DNA of 64,000 bases, taken from Parus major. Its lineage: Eukaryota; Chordata; Aves; Passeriformes; Paridae. This document shows positions 62,601 through 64,000 of the stretch, in pieces; positions within the stretch are counted from its first letter, which is position 1; each line of letters opens with the position of its first letter. The notes under the pieces are model-generated. The model had not been told where the DNA came from and did no database searches. It saw only the letters and a list, made by a program, of their open reading frames with translations. The position numbers and the translations under genes were made by a program. The DNA lies in NCBI RefSeq assembly GCF_001522545.3, contig NC_031781.1, forward strand, positions 7,170,911 to 7,234,910. The letters are read 5' to 3'.

Positions 62601-63067
62601 AACATTAACACCATACTTCCCAAAGACTTGCATTTTATCTTATTTGAAACAAAATGGATAAACATTTTGTTGATAAGATTATAGTAAATATAACTTCCTG
62701 TACAGCTGAAAGAGCCAGTTGGAGATATTTAACATAAACTGCAAGATGCAAGGTCTTGTGTATTTTCCATATGGGGAGAAGAAGGTACAGCAGCTGAAGT
62801 TGACCTCCCTGTGTGTCCATCAAGAAAAGCACTGCATCATGGCAAGAGATGATGTAAATAATCATGAGATGTAGGGTTTGAGTTCACAGGGAGCATTTAT
62901 GGAGCAGTATGGTGCACTTTGTGTGAATTAAGTAAGCCACCTATTGCTAAATGTATTGCCAACCATCAGCATACATTTAGAATTTTTTTTTAATTTTCTG
63001 ATACAAAATCAAATTTGTTGTACAAATAAAACAGGATGTACTAACAATTTCACTTTTTTGATACCAG

Positions 63068-63151
63068 TATGAAGAGGGAAAGAAACGAAGAAAGCCCAAC
63101 TACAGTAGTGTGGACCTTTCTGAGGTGGAGTGGGAAGACAGAGATGATGTG
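63068..63151 (+). CDS. CACNA2D3: CACNA2D3 exon: basic/acidic loop after the Cache strand (84 nt)
   Basis: The exon encodes YEEGKKRRKPNYSSVDLSEV followed by EWEDRDDV, 28 codons in phase 0 at both ends. This is the alpha2delta-3 sequence following HPEL(R)xL, and it agrees with the human protein as I remember it. A basic cluster KKRRK is followed by an N-Y-S glycosylation sequon and the acidic stretch SEVEWEDRDD. The acceptor is TTTGATACCAG and the donor is GTG|GTAAGT. The next exon lies beyond the window. Together with the six upstream exons this gives 181 uninterrupted codons. Confidence 0.96.
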
Positions 63152-64000
63152 GTAAGTGATGTGTTTTAAAACCCTGTCAGAAGACATTGTTGCATCCCAC
63201 TAGTGTACCTGGAAACTGTTTAAGTAGTCATTAGAGAGGCCACCTGACTGCTCTCAGGAGGGGAAGGACAATAGTCCCTTTTATTTCATTCAGAATTTTA
63301 TAACTGTTTTGCATTGCTTCTTCCTTGCATATGCATGTACCACAAACACAGATTCTTTGTATTTTTGGTAAAACTCATCACCCTTACAGTCTCCATGCAT
63401 CCCATTGTGTATTTGTGCTGGATAGCAAATATAGCACTAGAAACAGGAACAGAATGTCTCCCTAGGGCTGGTCCAGACAACTGCTGAAACTCAGAAATGA
63501 GCTGAACTTCTTTCCATGAGATCCTTCTTTACTTAATGGAAGTAATGGGAGGTTTTTATTTAATGTACAAAGTCAAAAAACATCAGATGGATAAACAAAA
63601 TGGGATTAATTGACCTACATGGAGAGCAGAGTTTCACTCCAAACTCTAATTTCAGATAGATGGGTAGCTGCAGGAGCATGAGTTCTGTGTCTATCACACA
63701 ATGTTTTCCATTAACCTCATTTTTCAGTGCTCCATCTACTCTGTAGTTCACTCTTATTCTTTCTTACCTTTCAGGCTTAGCCTTTTCTGCAGTACTGTAT
63801 CAAAAGCTTTCCTTATGTCCATGGCTTAACCTTTGCCTGTTCTTTCTGTCACTTCCTCTATAAATCTGATTTGTTAGGCATGATTCGTTTTGTGTGAATC
63901 TGTGCTGACTGTCCCTAATTAAATCGTAACTTTCCAGGTGTTCACCTTTCTGTCCCGTAATTTTGTTTTTCCCATAAGGTCCCTCCTGCCAAAGTCACGA
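63152..64000 (+). other. CACNA2D3: CACNA2D3 intron (5' part; continues beyond window)
   Basis: The intron begins GTAAGTGATG. It is ordinary sequence up to about 63765, after which an antisense CR1-like fragment continues to the window edge. No further exon was seen. Confidence 0.85.
63768..64000 (-). mobile_element. CR1-like LINE fragment, antisense, cut by window edge
   Basis: Phrases such as GTATCAAAAGCTTTCCTTATG, CTATAAATCTGATTTGTTAGG, GTGTGAATCTGTGCTGACTG and CCAGGTGTTCAC correspond, in antisense, to the central reverse-transcriptase part of CR1-type LINEs. The copy is well diverged and looks older than the one at 28.4-29.4 kb. It could also belong to a related L3/CR1 lineage. Its full length lies outside the window. 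Confidence 0.6.

Larger units (their letters stand above)
52523..63067 (+). other. CACNA2D3: CACNA2D3 intron (10,545 nt)
   Basis: This intron contains the GC-rich minisatellite, CpG-rich block and pyrimidine tract described separately between about 54500 and 55283. It also holds AT-rich blocks with a conserved-element look at 55715-55945 and 57000-57340, a G/T-rich low-complexity tract at 58516-58562 and the coding-looking stretch at 59339-59500. The remaining sequence is ordinary AT-rich intron, ending in TTTTTTGATACCAG. Confidence 0.85.

Overview
The window is vertebrate, and almost certainly avian, genomic DNA from inside one large multi-exon gene. The bird assignment rests on several CR1 LINE fragments, two of which end in the typical CR1 3' tail (TGATTCTGTGAT-like), on AT-rich introns of moderate length, and on the absence of Alu, L1 or B-type SINEs. 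There are no operons, no tRNA or rRNA genes and no CRISPR arrays.

The gene lies on the + strand and is recognisable as CACNA2D3, the alpha2delta-3 auxiliary subunit of voltage-gated calcium channels. Seven exons can be placed to the base: 15150-15228, 19663-19796, 41045-41062 (an 18-nt microexon), 47657-47728, 48509-48589, 52448-52522 and 63068-63151. All have AG acceptors and GT donors. Joined, they give 543 nt, or 181 codons, with no stop. They encode the end of the VWA domain followed by a central part of the extracellular Cache-like (dCache) region. The exons before the VWA end and those after the acidic segment ending in EWEDRDDV lie outside the window.

By region: 1-15149 is the end of an upstream intron with AT microsatellites, two CR1 3' ends and a homeodomain-site-rich stretch near 4.1-4.7 kb. 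15150-19796 holds two exons. 19797-41044 is a 21.2-kb intron with (CA)n/(TA)n tracts, a hairpin-forming TATATC/GATATA array and a 1-kb antisense CR1 reverse-transcriptase fragment. 41045-52522 holds the microexon and three Cache-region exons. 52523-63067 is an intron carrying the most unusual stretch of the window: a 22-bp GC-rich minisatellite with a 66-bp higher-order period and an assembly N, running into a CpG-rich block with a CTCF-like site and then a long CT/T tract. 63068-64000 is the last exon plus an antisense CR1 fragment at the edge.

Two open segments deserve checking as unannotated exons. One is a signal-peptide-like ORF at 47393-47524, whose possible donor is in phase with the next CACNA2D3 exon. 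The other is a coding-looking stretch at 59339-59500 behind a good acceptor, in phase with the preceding exon but ending in a stop. I found no complete novel system here. The other long ORFs look like chance openings in GC-richer or repeat DNA.
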